From NCBI GenBank assembly GCA_905331475.1, contig CAJNYU010000404.1, positions 132,011-196,010 of the forward strand: a DNA stretch of 64,000 nucleotides, written 5' to 3'. Origin of the DNA: Rotaria socialis (taxonomy: Eukaryota; Rotifera; Eurotatoria; Philodinida; Philodinidae). Shown in pieces: positions 52,601 through 62,894 of the stretch (within the stretch, counting starts at the first letter, position 1; each line of letters opens with the position of its first letter). The translations under genes were made by a program, and so were the position numbers. Below the pieces are notes generated by a model. That model made no database searches. It had not been told where the DNA came from and worked only from the letters and a program-made list of their open reading frames with translations.

Positions 52601-53910
52601 GCCACATATCTGTATCAGAGAATATTTTCTCTTGTCACAATAATACAGAATTGCTGAAATCAGAGTTATTTCTGAAAGTTTGATGATTTTCAGCAAGATA
52701 TTCACGAAAACCTTCGGCCAAAGAAAGACAAAAAAATACTATTAGTGTTTTCTTTAAATTATTCCGATCAAAATTTTCAACTATGTTCTCTGCTTCATTT
52801 GATTTTTTAAACGCTCAGTTCTTAACGAGAAAAACACAATGAAGAAATTACATCATCACTGAGTAACGTTTCTCAATGAATTTTAAAAAACCTAGATCTT
52901 TCACAATAATATGTATTTACCGTCGATGTGAACGAATCATTGATTCTTCACATGATTCAATAACTAAATCAAGATTATGTGTTAATTCATTTAATGAAAA
53001 TACTTGTTCGTTATCATATTGTTTTGTTCTTATTGAATCATAATTTTGAAGAATACGTTGTTCACGTCCAGTCATATCAATAATTTTTTCTTGCATTTGT
53101 TTACTTGAGTTTTTGTTATGAAATTTTGTTGTTTGATCTTTTAAAACATTATTTAAAGTTTTACAAACATATTCTTGTTGCGGTGTTTTCTAAATAAATA
53201 AAAAAACAGAAAGTCTTGTTTAATAGAATAAGAAGAGATATTACTTCTCGTTGTTGTATTCTCCACTGTAGAGCAGTAGGACCAACATGTTTTTTCGAAT
53301 TTTCTGTTAATTCATGAATTTCAAGTTCTACGAAGGAAAAAAAACAATAAATAATATAAAATTAGAGAAAAAAAAATTATATTAATTACCTTCAGTAGCT
53401 ATAACACGATTTGGGTCTTCATTTCCATATCGACCAATTGAACCTTTACCTTGACGTTGAATCGCTTGAATAGGTTCAACACGACCTTGCAAGGTTTTTC
53501 CCAGACCACGACATTGCTCGTAGCCCATCTAAATATTTTACTATTATTTTATTTTTGAAATTGAAATTTAAAAACAAAAAAACTTTTCGTTATCTCTGTG
53601 AGATACGCTCAATATGCAAGAAATTTTAGTTTGAAGAGTTCAACTATTCTAATTGAAATTGACGTGTTATAGAACATAGATTATAATTTCAAACAAAAAA
53701 TGACTTCTACTGATCGAGTCTCGAGTAGAACAATAACAATACCTTCATTAATAGTTTCATACCAATACCTTTGGTGTATTTTTCAAATGCACCGAAATTA
53801 TGACGAATCATTCTTTTCCGTTTTTTTCCAACAAATTCCATATCATCATCATAATCATCATTGTTGTATTGATTACAGCTTCGGAGAATTTCCATAAAAT
53901 GTACTTTCAC
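49695..53910 (-). CDS. TFIP11: Tuftelin-interacting protein 11 / STIP-type spliceosome disassembly factor, with two apparent frameshifts
   Basis: Nine minus-strand exons: 53910-53743, 53528-53390, 53327-53245, 53189-52921, 52269-52147, 52095-51752, 51681-51266, 51217-51122, 50120-49695. The N-terminal part is acidic then basic (NNDDYDDDMEFVGKKRKR) and leads into FGAFEKYTKGIGMKLLMK and the G-patch (MGYEQCRGLGKTLQGRVEPI). The large GCF-C/TFP11 domain follows, with [52 protein letters not shown] and LQNWQLSDSSAKAVLLPWQK. The C-terminus carries SFKDLLEKRAMQYNVLFAPL and the YQFGDHYIYLDD...VPISLMGLIKK end. In other animals the protein works with the helicase DHX15 (Prp43) in releasing the intron lariat in the nucleus. 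Length is about 687 residues, shorter than the human protein (about 840) because the usual acidic N-terminal region is not found upstream. Two single-base lesions break the frame: one in exon 6 near 51,925-51,935 (between KEHLQ and WNIYDED) and one in exon 8 at the eight-A run near 51,137-51,144. Start codon uncertain. Confidence 0.88.
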
Positions 53911-55620
53911 TTTTGTTACTCTTTTAAATTTTGTTTTTTTCCTTCAGGCTACACACATATATTATCAAGTAATTAACAAAGAAACAAAGCGTCTAAACCA
54001 TTAATTGGTGTTCACAATCATTTTATGATATACATGTGCATAGAGGTCACTCAGATTTTAGATCACGAGTTTTCTTTTACACTTCTTAGAGTCACACGAC
54101 TTCTTCTGATCAAACATGATATTTTAGTATAGCCAAAGTGACAATAATCAGCCACTGAACCGGTTAGATTCGAAAGAGAACACAGGTCGATTCGATTTGC
54201 GGATTCCGAAAAACTCGAACAATTCGGTTGAGTTTGATTTGAATCTTTGCTCGGTTCCATTTGATGAAAATAAGAGGCTATTCTATAGATTTTATCTTTG
54301 TTATTACCCCATAACAACTTTCAAATTATTTATTAGATAAAATTACCAATGTTTTCTTTACAAACATTTTCTAAAGAGTACCCTGGAGTGAATCTAGACA
54401 AAAAATGAGTGGGTTTTCGAAAATATTGATTATAACTTTTTTCTTTTTCTTTTGTTTGAAAAATTTTCTTAACAAGACATCTAACTAGATCTCTCCTCTA
54501 TTGATTGGTAAAATCTGTTCACGGAAATCATGTGAATAGAACTATCTACAGCGTACTCTATAAACACTACTTACCGATTATACATTCACCCCATATGAAT
54601 TGAGTGTAAAATCTCCATTTAACTTGTAGAGTGAATGTATTATCTCAGCAGATTTTACTCTACACCTTAAAACCTAAGTTTTATGGGATCCATACAGAAT
54701 GATGAGTCACTCTAAAAATACAACCGTTTAGAACGATATGCTTTATAAGTTTAAAGAATTCCAGAAGTCGATTTCAATATTCCACATCTACTGTTTTTCA
54801 TAGAATACATGAGTTAAGTATTAGATTTAAGCTCAAAATGATGATTGTTCTAGCGAGTTTTGTCAAAATTGTTTTTGACATCGGTTTTTACAATTGATCG
54901 GAGTACTGAAAATCTGTTATAATTTTCTTCTCTTGATTTTCGTGCTCTGTATTAGCACCAAGGGTTTCTCGGATTGATTAGAGTTGCTAAAGAAAAACGT
55001 TTTAAAGTGAATTTCAATCTTGTTAGAAAAAGTGATTAAGCTCGAAGAGGAGAAGATACATGAATCAGTTTTATTTTAAAAAAGACATGCTCTACTAACA
55101 TTCTCTAGTACTTAATGAGAACTAATGTTTTTAAATGAACTGATGGCCATATCTCTTTAACTAATAGTGTATGATAAATAGAAATTATTTTGGAGAATAC
55201 TTTTTTAACGAACAAAAAATATTGTACTGCACCATGGTTGAGTATCGGCCATTGCATTTAAGAAAGAAGATTGCAAGAACAACTAGCGGTTCATAGTAAA
55301 CTCACCAGTCATGTCGCGGTTGTTAATAAATATACGCATAGTTGATTTAGGACTTCCACGTTAGTGTTACATATTTGTTTTCATGCAAGCTTTAGTGATA
55401 GGTTTGATTTACGTCTGATCGGCCCTCTTCATCTGAGTACTCTTATAATTAAAATTGATATTAGTCCATTGGATAAAGAAAAAAAATTTCAAATTAGAGC
55501 AATTATCAAAGTAGTTGCGTCACACACATGTAGTGTTTCAGTAATGATATTTTAACTGATCTTTTTTTAAACTCGAATTTTATCATTATAAAATGCGCTG
55601 CGTGAATGATATCTTTCACA
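53911..55620. other. Non-coding stretch upstream of TFIP11
   Basis: It presumably includes the TFIP11 promoter. No further exon of TFIP11 and no other gene was recognised; the open frame at 54,063-54,317 on the minus strand has no recognisable similarity. Confidence 0.45.
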
Positions 55621-57507
55621 CAAGAGGGAACAAACTGATTTCGTGATTTCTGATTTCCGATGTCAAAACGTGATTTCAGTTGATTTCCACCGCTTTCGTG
55701 GGAATAGGGATGCACTCTCCAGTCGCGACTCAATCACTGAACATCATCAGTCCGATTGGGTACCAAGAACTACTGAATATCCAGTTAATGAACCTAGAGT
55801 GAATTCGACAATCAGTATTTGTATTTGAAACCACTAAAATTAAGTGAAACAATGATCTTAATCTACGAATTAGTGTTATACAATCGAACTCATTTCTATC
55901 CTTCTAGCATCATTTTTCCTTCGATCACTGCTATTTATGAGCCAATTCACATAATCCACGACGGATTCATACAGAAGCGGTTCAATCGCGGTCATCATAT
56001 TTCGCTCAATTAACGATATGTTGTAAAAGGAAGAGTTCTAAGAATTTTGACGCACACCGTTTAAAAAATATTAATCACTTGATTTTTTATGAGGATTGTA
56101 CGAAAAGCCCTAACATTCACCATATCGAGAAAGGGGGTCTTATTGGACTCCTATCTCAAGAACAACTCAATTAATTGAGCTGAACTGTTTCAGAGACATA
56201 TATTTCGGTGACCCCTATTTACGAAAACATTTTCGTTGTAAAATATTGAATTGTTGGGATTTTATGAATTACTCAATATATGAAAAAAGGAACATTTTTG
56301 GTAACTTGCGTAATTCAAAACTTTTGTTTGGAATTAGATATGGATATGAAATTTTCGCTATGGAAAGAGCACTGAAAGATGTACCGCTCCTAAGAATTTC
56401 AGCTATCTGTATTATTGCGTTTGATCAGAACAGTCCTCTGAAAAAAGGGTTTTTGACAACTATGGTGGTTTTTAGAAATGTATCTCCTTGGGAGTTGATA
56501 TGTAGAAACTAGAAGTACTTTCACTAGGCTACAACCCTGCGACAAAAATTAGTGTCACATCTAAAAGAATGGCCCTAGGAGACATCAAAATGTACCTAAA
56601 AATGGGCCATTTCCTATAGGAACTGTACTCAGGCTAGTTTAGAAATTCCTCGAAGAGTTGTATTATATAAGATAAATTCTACTTACAATGGAGGTGTTTG
56701 TGTCGTAAGTTGAAAAGACCGGTTATTTTTGCATCAAAAGAAAGCTCTCACCGTCAAACTAACAAGGTTAAAATATTAGCTGCTGTTGGCTAGTCTGGAG
56801 GGAGATGTTCCATTTTTCAGTGAATTTTCTGTGCGGGACCCTCTTTCCCAACAAAGTCGTATTTTCGAATTTGAACCTGAAACTCTGGATGCGTGAAGGT
56901 CTCAATGAGAATAATTTACAGAAAAAAATTCAGAAGTTTTAAACAAACTATATCAGAGATATGAGTCTCCCTAAATAGTGGCGATTTTCTATGGAAGTCA
57001 TATATCTTCAGAGATTTATATCTCGGATATAGTTNTCTCAGGAGACATGGAGGGAAGTACAGCAAATTTTTGAATGATTTTCTTTTTTCATATATATGGA
57101 GTAATTCATAAAATCCCAACAATTCAATATTTTACAACGAAAATGTTTTGGTAAATAGGGGTCACCGAGATATATGTCTCTGAAACAGTTCAGCTCAATT
57201 AATTGAGTTGTTCTTGAAATAGGAGTCCAATAAGACCCCCTTTCTCGATATGGTGAATGTTACGGCTTTTCGTACAATCCTCATAAAAAATCAAGTGATT
57301 AATATTTTCTAAAACGGTGTGCGTCAAAATTCTTAGAACTCTTCCTTTTACAACATATCGTTAATTGAGCGAAATATGATGACCGCGATTGAACCGCTTC
57401 TGTATGAATCCGTCGTGGATTATGTGGATTGGCTCATAAATAGAAAAATGATGATTTCTATTGATTTCATGTGATTTCAGAGATTGAAATCAATTTGCTC
57501 CCCCTTG
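55621..57507. mobile_element. Putative large inverted-repeat transposon with CAAGRGGG ends
   Basis: The left end is CAAGAGGGAACAAACTGATT and the right end, read on the other strand, CAAGGGGGAGCAAATTGATT, a good 20-bp inverted repeat. The tip resembles that of the hAT MITE at 2276. Inside both ends lie repeated TGATTTC words, and further in is the long foldback pair at 55,931-57,441. No matching 8-bp duplication is visible outside (CTTTCACA left, AAAATAAT right), so the ends may belong to a rearranged or composite element. The ambiguous base N at 57,035 lies inside. No transposase was found. Confidence 0.5.
55931..57441. repeat. Long inverted repeat, arms of about 360 bp
   Basis: 55,931 to about 56,290 and about 57,078 to 57,441 are inverted copies with very few differences. 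For example TATTTATGAGCCAATTCACA on the left matches the reverse complement of the right arm start, and both arms contain AATTGTTGGGATTTTATGAA near their inner ends. The centre, about 790 bp, has only short frames without similarity. Arms this alike point to a recent origin or to ongoing homogenisation. Confidence 0.88.
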
Positions 57508-57534
57508 AAAATAATATTATTCTAGTTACTATTG

Positions 57535-58000
57535 AAGATATTATTAAAGATTTTAATAAAAATTATATTTATTGATTTGGTAATAGTGAAGATTTACATT
57601 TGATTCTGAGTCGAATAAGTAGTAAAGATCCGTTAGTTAGTTATTTTGGTGATCATATTAAATCAGATATAAATACATCAAAACGTCATACTAATTGGTT
57701 AGCAGCAGTTATTGTTGAAGAATTAGAATTTGATTCATCTCCGATAATTATTCATACAACTGCTCATCATTTATCGAATCGATTATCAACAAATGCCGAT
57801 CAATATTATATTAAAGGAAATCGATTAAACTATTTTTTGCTTTACCATCCGATTGAATTATTTTCGATGATGATAATACAAATGAAACAAAATTTCAACA
57901 AACTGAACCTGATGCTATATTATCTTCTCTATCATCGTATTGGCATACTTAACAGACCATGCGCATTTAAGTTTAAGTGTATTAACAAATCATTTTGATA
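57535..58000 (+). pseudogene. 3' fragment of an NT5DC1-like HAD-family 5'-nucleotidase gene
   Basis: After an acceptor-like TATTATTCTAG the frame reads VTIEDIIKDFNKNYIY, a stop, then FGNSEDLHLILSRISSKDPL and VSYFGDHIKSDINTSKRHTN followed by WLAAVIVEELEF. YFGDHIKSDI matches the HAD motif III/IV region (GDxxxSD) of cytosolic 5'-nucleotidase-domain proteins of the NT5DC1 type, where GDS or GDH followed by SDI and then W..VLI.EEL is characteristic. A later one-base shift and stop break the frame (a different frame continues with FDDDNTNETKFQQTEPDAIL and ends at SYWHT). The catalytic N-terminal half is missing, cut off by the inverted-repeat element just upstream. Non-functional as it stands. Confidence 0.6.
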
Positions 58001-58158
58001 TAGATCATCAATTTGAACATAATCAACAGAAAAAACATTTCGTTTTATTATATTAAAAATGAATCATTACGAATTTCTTCTATAATGATTATTTAATGTA
58101 TCAAAAACGATTTGTAAAGTAAATAAAAGTATTTACTTTGTAATCTTTTTAACAATAG

Positions 58159-60080
58159 TTAAAAATTTTCTACATAGGGAAAATATACATGAAATTGTTC
58201 GGGAACGTCCGATTTATCACAAACATATAAATATTTGACTTTGGCACAATTCACTCGCATTGTATCTCTTGTGAAGTTGTGTGTTACTCTTTGTAGAGAA
58301 CGGTAAGAGATAACAAGATGAATATAATTTGATAGACAAGTTTTCGTATTAACAAGCAATTGTTCAATATAATTATCATGAGCACTTGCGAGATCTAGAT
58401 GAATAAGATGAGGATATTCAATGATTGGTAAATTTTGATTATCTTCGTTTAGTTGAGGTGACCGATTTTCTATGGTCAGCATTTTAAGAAATGGGAACGC
58501 TTTAGCAATTCGGATAAAAAATTCATATTCAAAAGGACGTTCATCATATATTAAAACTCTGTGAACAAATTTGAATAATCCACCGGGAAAACTATTTGTA
58601 AGATTGTGATAATATATCATTCTAGATGGATACGAATATATATGACACTGACCAATATTTTCCTTTGGAAAATAATCGACATAAGAAATAATTTGATAAT
58701 CTTTAAGATCTTCAAATGTACGTTGAATATCTTCATTTGATGGTAAAGAAATCGATTGATCGATCAATATATCTGAATGGATACTAAACATGAACTTCTT
58801 TAACTTTGACATATGATAAATAATATCATGCTTCAAATTATTTCCATCGATGAATGTTTTACCATGGCTAAAACGACAGATCGAGGTATACAAGGAAAGT
58901 TCTTCTAGATTCGACATTCGATGTAGGAGAGACACAAGCGATTCTTCGTAAAAGCCTATGCCTATATCACAAGTTAATGAAAAACATTTTAAATTTATTA
59001 ATTCTGCCTAGAAAAATAAAAGAATTTTAGTGATTCTTTCAAATAAAATAACCCACTGTGTTAGGAATTGTTGACAATGGAGGAGTAGAGATAAGAGCAT
59101 TAACATAGAATCTATGAAGTTGTTTGAAACGACCATCAAGAAGATAAAGACAGTCATTGAACGTTTCAACGTTGATATATAATTGTGTCAAAGTTGAAGA
59201 AGAAAATGTTACATATTCCCTTGGCTGATTAAATGTCAATCTTTCAACGAAGTTAATGTAAATATCAGAATATGGGTAAAACTTCAAACAGATTAAATTG
59301 GTAAATATAGTAAAGACACGAGTACAGATTGCCTTCATTCTACTTCTACTGAATATTTTTTTTTCTTTGTCGGATAATGTGATGATCAGTGTCGAAATAC
59401 GATTTTTTACGGTGTGCCCGAAATGATCTTCCTCTAAACAGATAAAAGCAAGAGACAAAATTGTAGTTTTTTTTCCAAATCGGAGTCTCAGAATAAGTTA
59501 CATTCGACATAGGACTTAATGCTACCATTATATTAATAAGTTTTTTATATAAACTTGAAATTATTTTCAATAAACATTGTACAATGAACTACTCAGTTGT
59601 AATAAGAATGAGAAATGTCCATTTTTATGTGCTTCATATATTTTAAAGATTAAATCAATCAAAATGAAAGTTCTTACCAACAAACAGATGTGCAACTGTT
59701 TCAGGTTCAACAATAAAAAGACCAAATCCACGTAAGTTAGGATAGTAGCCAGCTAGAAGAATACGTTTCATAGATAATAATTCAAGGTTGAGCCAGTTGA
59801 TTTGATGTTGAATTTTAGGCAATATTTGCAAACAGAATCGATCAAGGATTGATGTAGCCAATGGATAGATATCACCATTCGATGAACATTTCATTAATGT
59901 TAAATGATTCGTAAAGACAGGATCGCTTGCGATTTTATCAAGTTCTATATTAACGCCTATTAGGGAATAAAGGACCTCAATATTGGTTAATTTGGTTAAA
60001 ATAAACAGAAGTATCTCATCGGGCATATCCATTAGTTGAGCACATGAATGTTCCATGTTCATTTGTGTTGCATCGGTCAA
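58159..60080 (-). CDS. F-box protein, bdelloid-type LRR-like
   Basis: Three minus-strand exons, 60080-59678, 59433-59057 and 59007-58159, joined in phase by short introns, give 542 residues. An F-box lies near the N-terminus at about 17-55 (LMDMPDEILLFILTKLTNIE followed by VLYSLIGVNIELDKIASDP), the segment that docks on SKP1 in SCF ubiquitin ligases. The rest is a long solenoid-like region with irregular leucine-rich periodicity (LNLELLSMKRILLAGYYPNL, LKCFSLTCDIGIGFYEESLV, HRMSNLEELSLYTS, YPHLIHLDLASAHDNYIEQL), the likely substrate-binding part. No other domain is seen. Such genes are numerous and fast-evolving in bdelloids; the substrate is unknown. Start chosen at the first ATG of the frame; MEHSCAQ, eight codons later, is an alternative. 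Confidence 0.85.
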
Positions 60081-60597
60081 TCTTTATCAACTATTTATAC
60101 ATCTTTTATTCTATCATCCGACGACGACAGCGAAAAGAAGCGTTTGTTTGTTTCTATATGGTCTAAATTGGCCATGAGAATGAGTAACGCTGTTTCTCAT
60201 TCATTCATTTATGTGGCAACTCTAACATAACCGACGTCTATACTGTTTCTTTATTCATAAAACGGCAATATTGTGACATATTTTGATTGTTGATTATGTT
60301 TGACTTCTTGAGCTCAGAATATTAAACGAAAATTAGTTTTTCAGATATCAATTAATTATTTCCAAATATAATATTGATCATCTATGCTATGCGTAATAAC
60401 TACATATATTTTTATTCAAGGTCATATTCGTTCGGTTGTGATGTTCGAAAAAATAAAACAAGTTTTTTTCTCTCAAATAAAACGATTCATAGAAAAATTG
60501 CACGATTTGAAAGGGTTATTTCCATGAAAAACAAACTAAAAGAATGAATGCAAAGAAGTGGAATATACGTATATTATAATAATTGATTTAATTTGGT
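60081..60597. other. Intergenic stretch
   Basis: It presumably holds the F-box gene promoter on the minus strand. No other feature seen up to the TTAA at 60,598. Confidence 0.5.
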
Positions 60598-61185
60598 TTA
60601 ACCCTTGGACGGCGGGTGACCCCGCATGGGATCACAGTGGTTCCCTAGTATTTCGAAACACATAGATTCATATGTAATATCAGGTTTTGTGATAGCATTT
60701 ATTAGAGACCATTTTGGTGTTCATCTTATACAAGTTCAAAATCGGAAAAACAATGCATCTGTCAGACTTTCGACTGGAAGTGATTCGATTCCTTCTCGAA
60801 TCTATTGAAAGTCAAAAGAACGAAAAAAAGGAAGACCATCATTGAAAAATCCAATGAAGCTTACTGCACGACATTTCCCTTCACTCATATTCAAGGTTGT
60901 TCAGCTGAAGGTACATGTGAAAGAAGAAAGAAGCGAAGGTGCCATGTCTGCTGTAATACAACAACAGCTCAAAAAAGAAATACTAAAACAAGATATGAGT
61001 GTGTTCAATGTAATGTTGGTTTATGTGTTGTAACGTCTTTTGAACTGTCTCACACTTTGAAAAACTTCTAAACACACGTATTTATAAAAAGAATTTATAA
61101 AATAGAAATGTACATTAATTTAGGATAAAATATGTCGAAACAGAAGTTTTATTTTTTTCCAAAAACTCTGTCGCCAAAGGGTTAA
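60598..61185 (+). mobile_element. Internally deleted piggyBac-type element with TTAA ends
   Basis: The left end is TTAACCCTTGGACGGCG (from 60,598). The right end read on the other strand is TTAACCCTTTGGCGACAG (to 61,185). A TTAA target site at both borders followed by CCCTT inverted repeats is diagnostic of the piggyBac superfamily. At 588 bp it is far too short for an autonomous copy and keeps only the 3' end of the transposase gene. Confidence 0.85.
60812..61071 (+). pseudogene. C-terminal fragment of piggyBac transposase
   Basis: Frame one reads KGRPSLKNPMKLTARHFPSL, the conserved segment just before the cysteine-rich end of piggyBac transposases. After a frameshift the next frame gives ERRKKRRCHVCCNTTTAQKR then TRYECVQCNVGLCVVTSFEL and SHTL. 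Its CxxC...C.xC...C pattern matches the C-terminal zinc-binding (RING/PHD-like) domain that binds the element's ends. The DDE catalytic core is absent. Confidence 0.8.
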
Positions 61186-62121
61186 TGCCAGTTTAATGTC
61201 TTTCCTCTTCGAAAACCCAACTTTTCAAAAAAAAATCAAAATTGAGGTTTGTCATACACAGATGCGACGAAGTTTCATTTTTCAGAATATAAATGGGTTT
61301 TTGCAAGATAACTATATAGATTCCAATAGACTCATCGGAAAAGATTTGGACACGACTAACTTGTTTTTCGAGAAATTCTCGCGATTTTTTGAAACGTCTC
61401 AGTATCTGAAAGGGCCTAGTTTTCCATTTGCGTCAACATCAAATAAAATATTCTATGTCAATCATTATGCGTCTACTAACACTCAAGATAACGATCAGAA
61501 GTTTATATTTCAGCCTCCATGTTAGATATATAATTCACGCATATTGTGCAGAGACTAAAGACTTGGAATGAAAAATCCATCTCTAAACTTATTTATTGTT
61601 TTTCTCAAAACATGATTTTTAGCAATTAATTTTGAAATTCTTGACACACCGTTCAAGATATAACCAGTATTTTTTTCTTTTAAAGTTCTGAGTGAGAGTG
61701 AGTTTGTTCTATCAGACTTTTTTATATTTGATTCCTGAGCTGATATGAGATAATGGGATTTAATATTGTGGGGTGACGGAGGGAACTGATTTTTTAGACT
61801 TATTTCAACTGAAACCTACTAAAATGCTTATATAAAGTGAACGAAAGTGAAATTTAAAATTCTGCTAGGCTAAAAGTTGCGCATAAATGTTGACTTTGAT
61901 TTGAAATCATCACGAGTGTTGTAGTTCTTTTAATGACAGAGTCCTAGAGATTTCTCAGAGGCCATAATTGGTCATTGGTAAGCCAGAACTTCAATTTCGT
62001 TTGTCTTATGGGATTGAAAGTTTTATCAATAGTATTTCTCATTAGGACCACTCATTCCTGAAAATCTCAGGCTAAGCGAATCTTGCTAAATAGAAAATCC
62101 ACTGTGAGGGCGGATGAAGTA
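61186..62121. other. Non-coding stretch between piggyBac and hAT relics
   Basis: A 109-codon open frame at 61,196-61,525 (MSFLFENPTFQKKIKIEV...) has no similarity I recognise and no supporting context, so I do not call it a gene. Confidence 0.4.
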
Positions 62122-62894
62122 TAGAGTACTGCAGGTTGTAGATATCCTGCCCTGTCCTGTCCTGGAATGTCAGGGCAGATTACAGCTACCACAAGGTAGG
62201 GCAGGTTGCAGGGTACTAATGTTGTAACCTGCCAACCTGTAACTAATATTACGCACTAAATGTTGTAGACCTCTTTCCAATGTTACTTGGTAAGAAAAAG
62301 TTTAAAATGAAAGTGAGCTGACAATCCATTTAGATTGGTCACAAACACATTCATGGTGAAGTAAACATTCATTAATATTTCCACAGCTTACTTTATTATC
62401 TAAGTCGTTGTAAGGAATTCATAAATGATGTTCGTAAATATTAATGAGAAGCGAGAGATAAAATCGCACAATAGCATAGAGAATAAGAACAATTTTCTAT
62501 CAATAGCACGTTTAACAATAGATAGCTCAGACGACCATTATGAATAATCTCTTCTTGGAAATTCCTGCAAGTTTGACTACATCGGAGCGTGTTTTTAGTT
62601 CAACAAGTAGAATATTAGAGAAAAGAATACAACTTTAAAATCATGATATTGTTGATGATACGTTGATCTTAAGAAATTTTCAAGATGTATAGTGTTGGTT
62701 TTTTGCTTTATAATTGAAACAAACCGAAATGAAATTGTATAATAAACTTACATGAAAGTTTGGATTTTTGTTCATTATCAAAAAATTCAGGGCTGATTGA
62801 AGGTTATGCAATAAAATTTCAGGGCAGGGCACGCTAAAAAAAACTTACAGGGCAGATTACAAGTTGTCAAAATGTCGTACTCTGCAATACTCTA
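62122..62894 (+). mobile_element. Internally deleted hAT element
   Basis: The ends are inverted copies: TAGAGTACTGCAG on the left and, on the other strand, TAGAGTATTGCAG on the right. Subterminal regions are rich in CTGCCCTG/CAGGGCAG words in both orientations. The flanking 8-mers ATGAAGTA (left) and GTGAAATT (right) agree at five of eight positions, compatible with an eroded target duplication. The interior retains the end of a hAT transposase. Length 773 bp. Confidence 0.75.
62543..62692 (+). pseudogene. hAT transposase C-terminal dimerisation-domain fragment
   Basis: The frame reads NNLFLEIPASLTTSERVFSS then TSRILEKRIQL, a stop, and NHDIVDDTLILRNFQDV with a stop. This is the hAT C-terminal dimerisation motif, with the hallmark P.S...SER.FS followed by the R..L....V....L.L.N block. 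One internal stop and loss of the rest of the gene make it non-functional. Confidence 0.85.

Noticed and set aside
54063-54317. Minus-strand open frame upstream of TFIP11 as a possible missing N-terminal exon
   Set aside because: Sequence does not resemble the acidic TIP_N region and has no donor that joins it in phase to the first exon.
56246-57122. Open frames inside the foldback element as a possible transposase
   Set aside because: Short, run into the inverted arms, no catalytic motif or similarity.
61196-61525. 109-codon open frame next to the piggyBac copy
   Set aside because: Begins just outside the TTAA end, has no similarity and no supporting signals; could be real but is not supportable.
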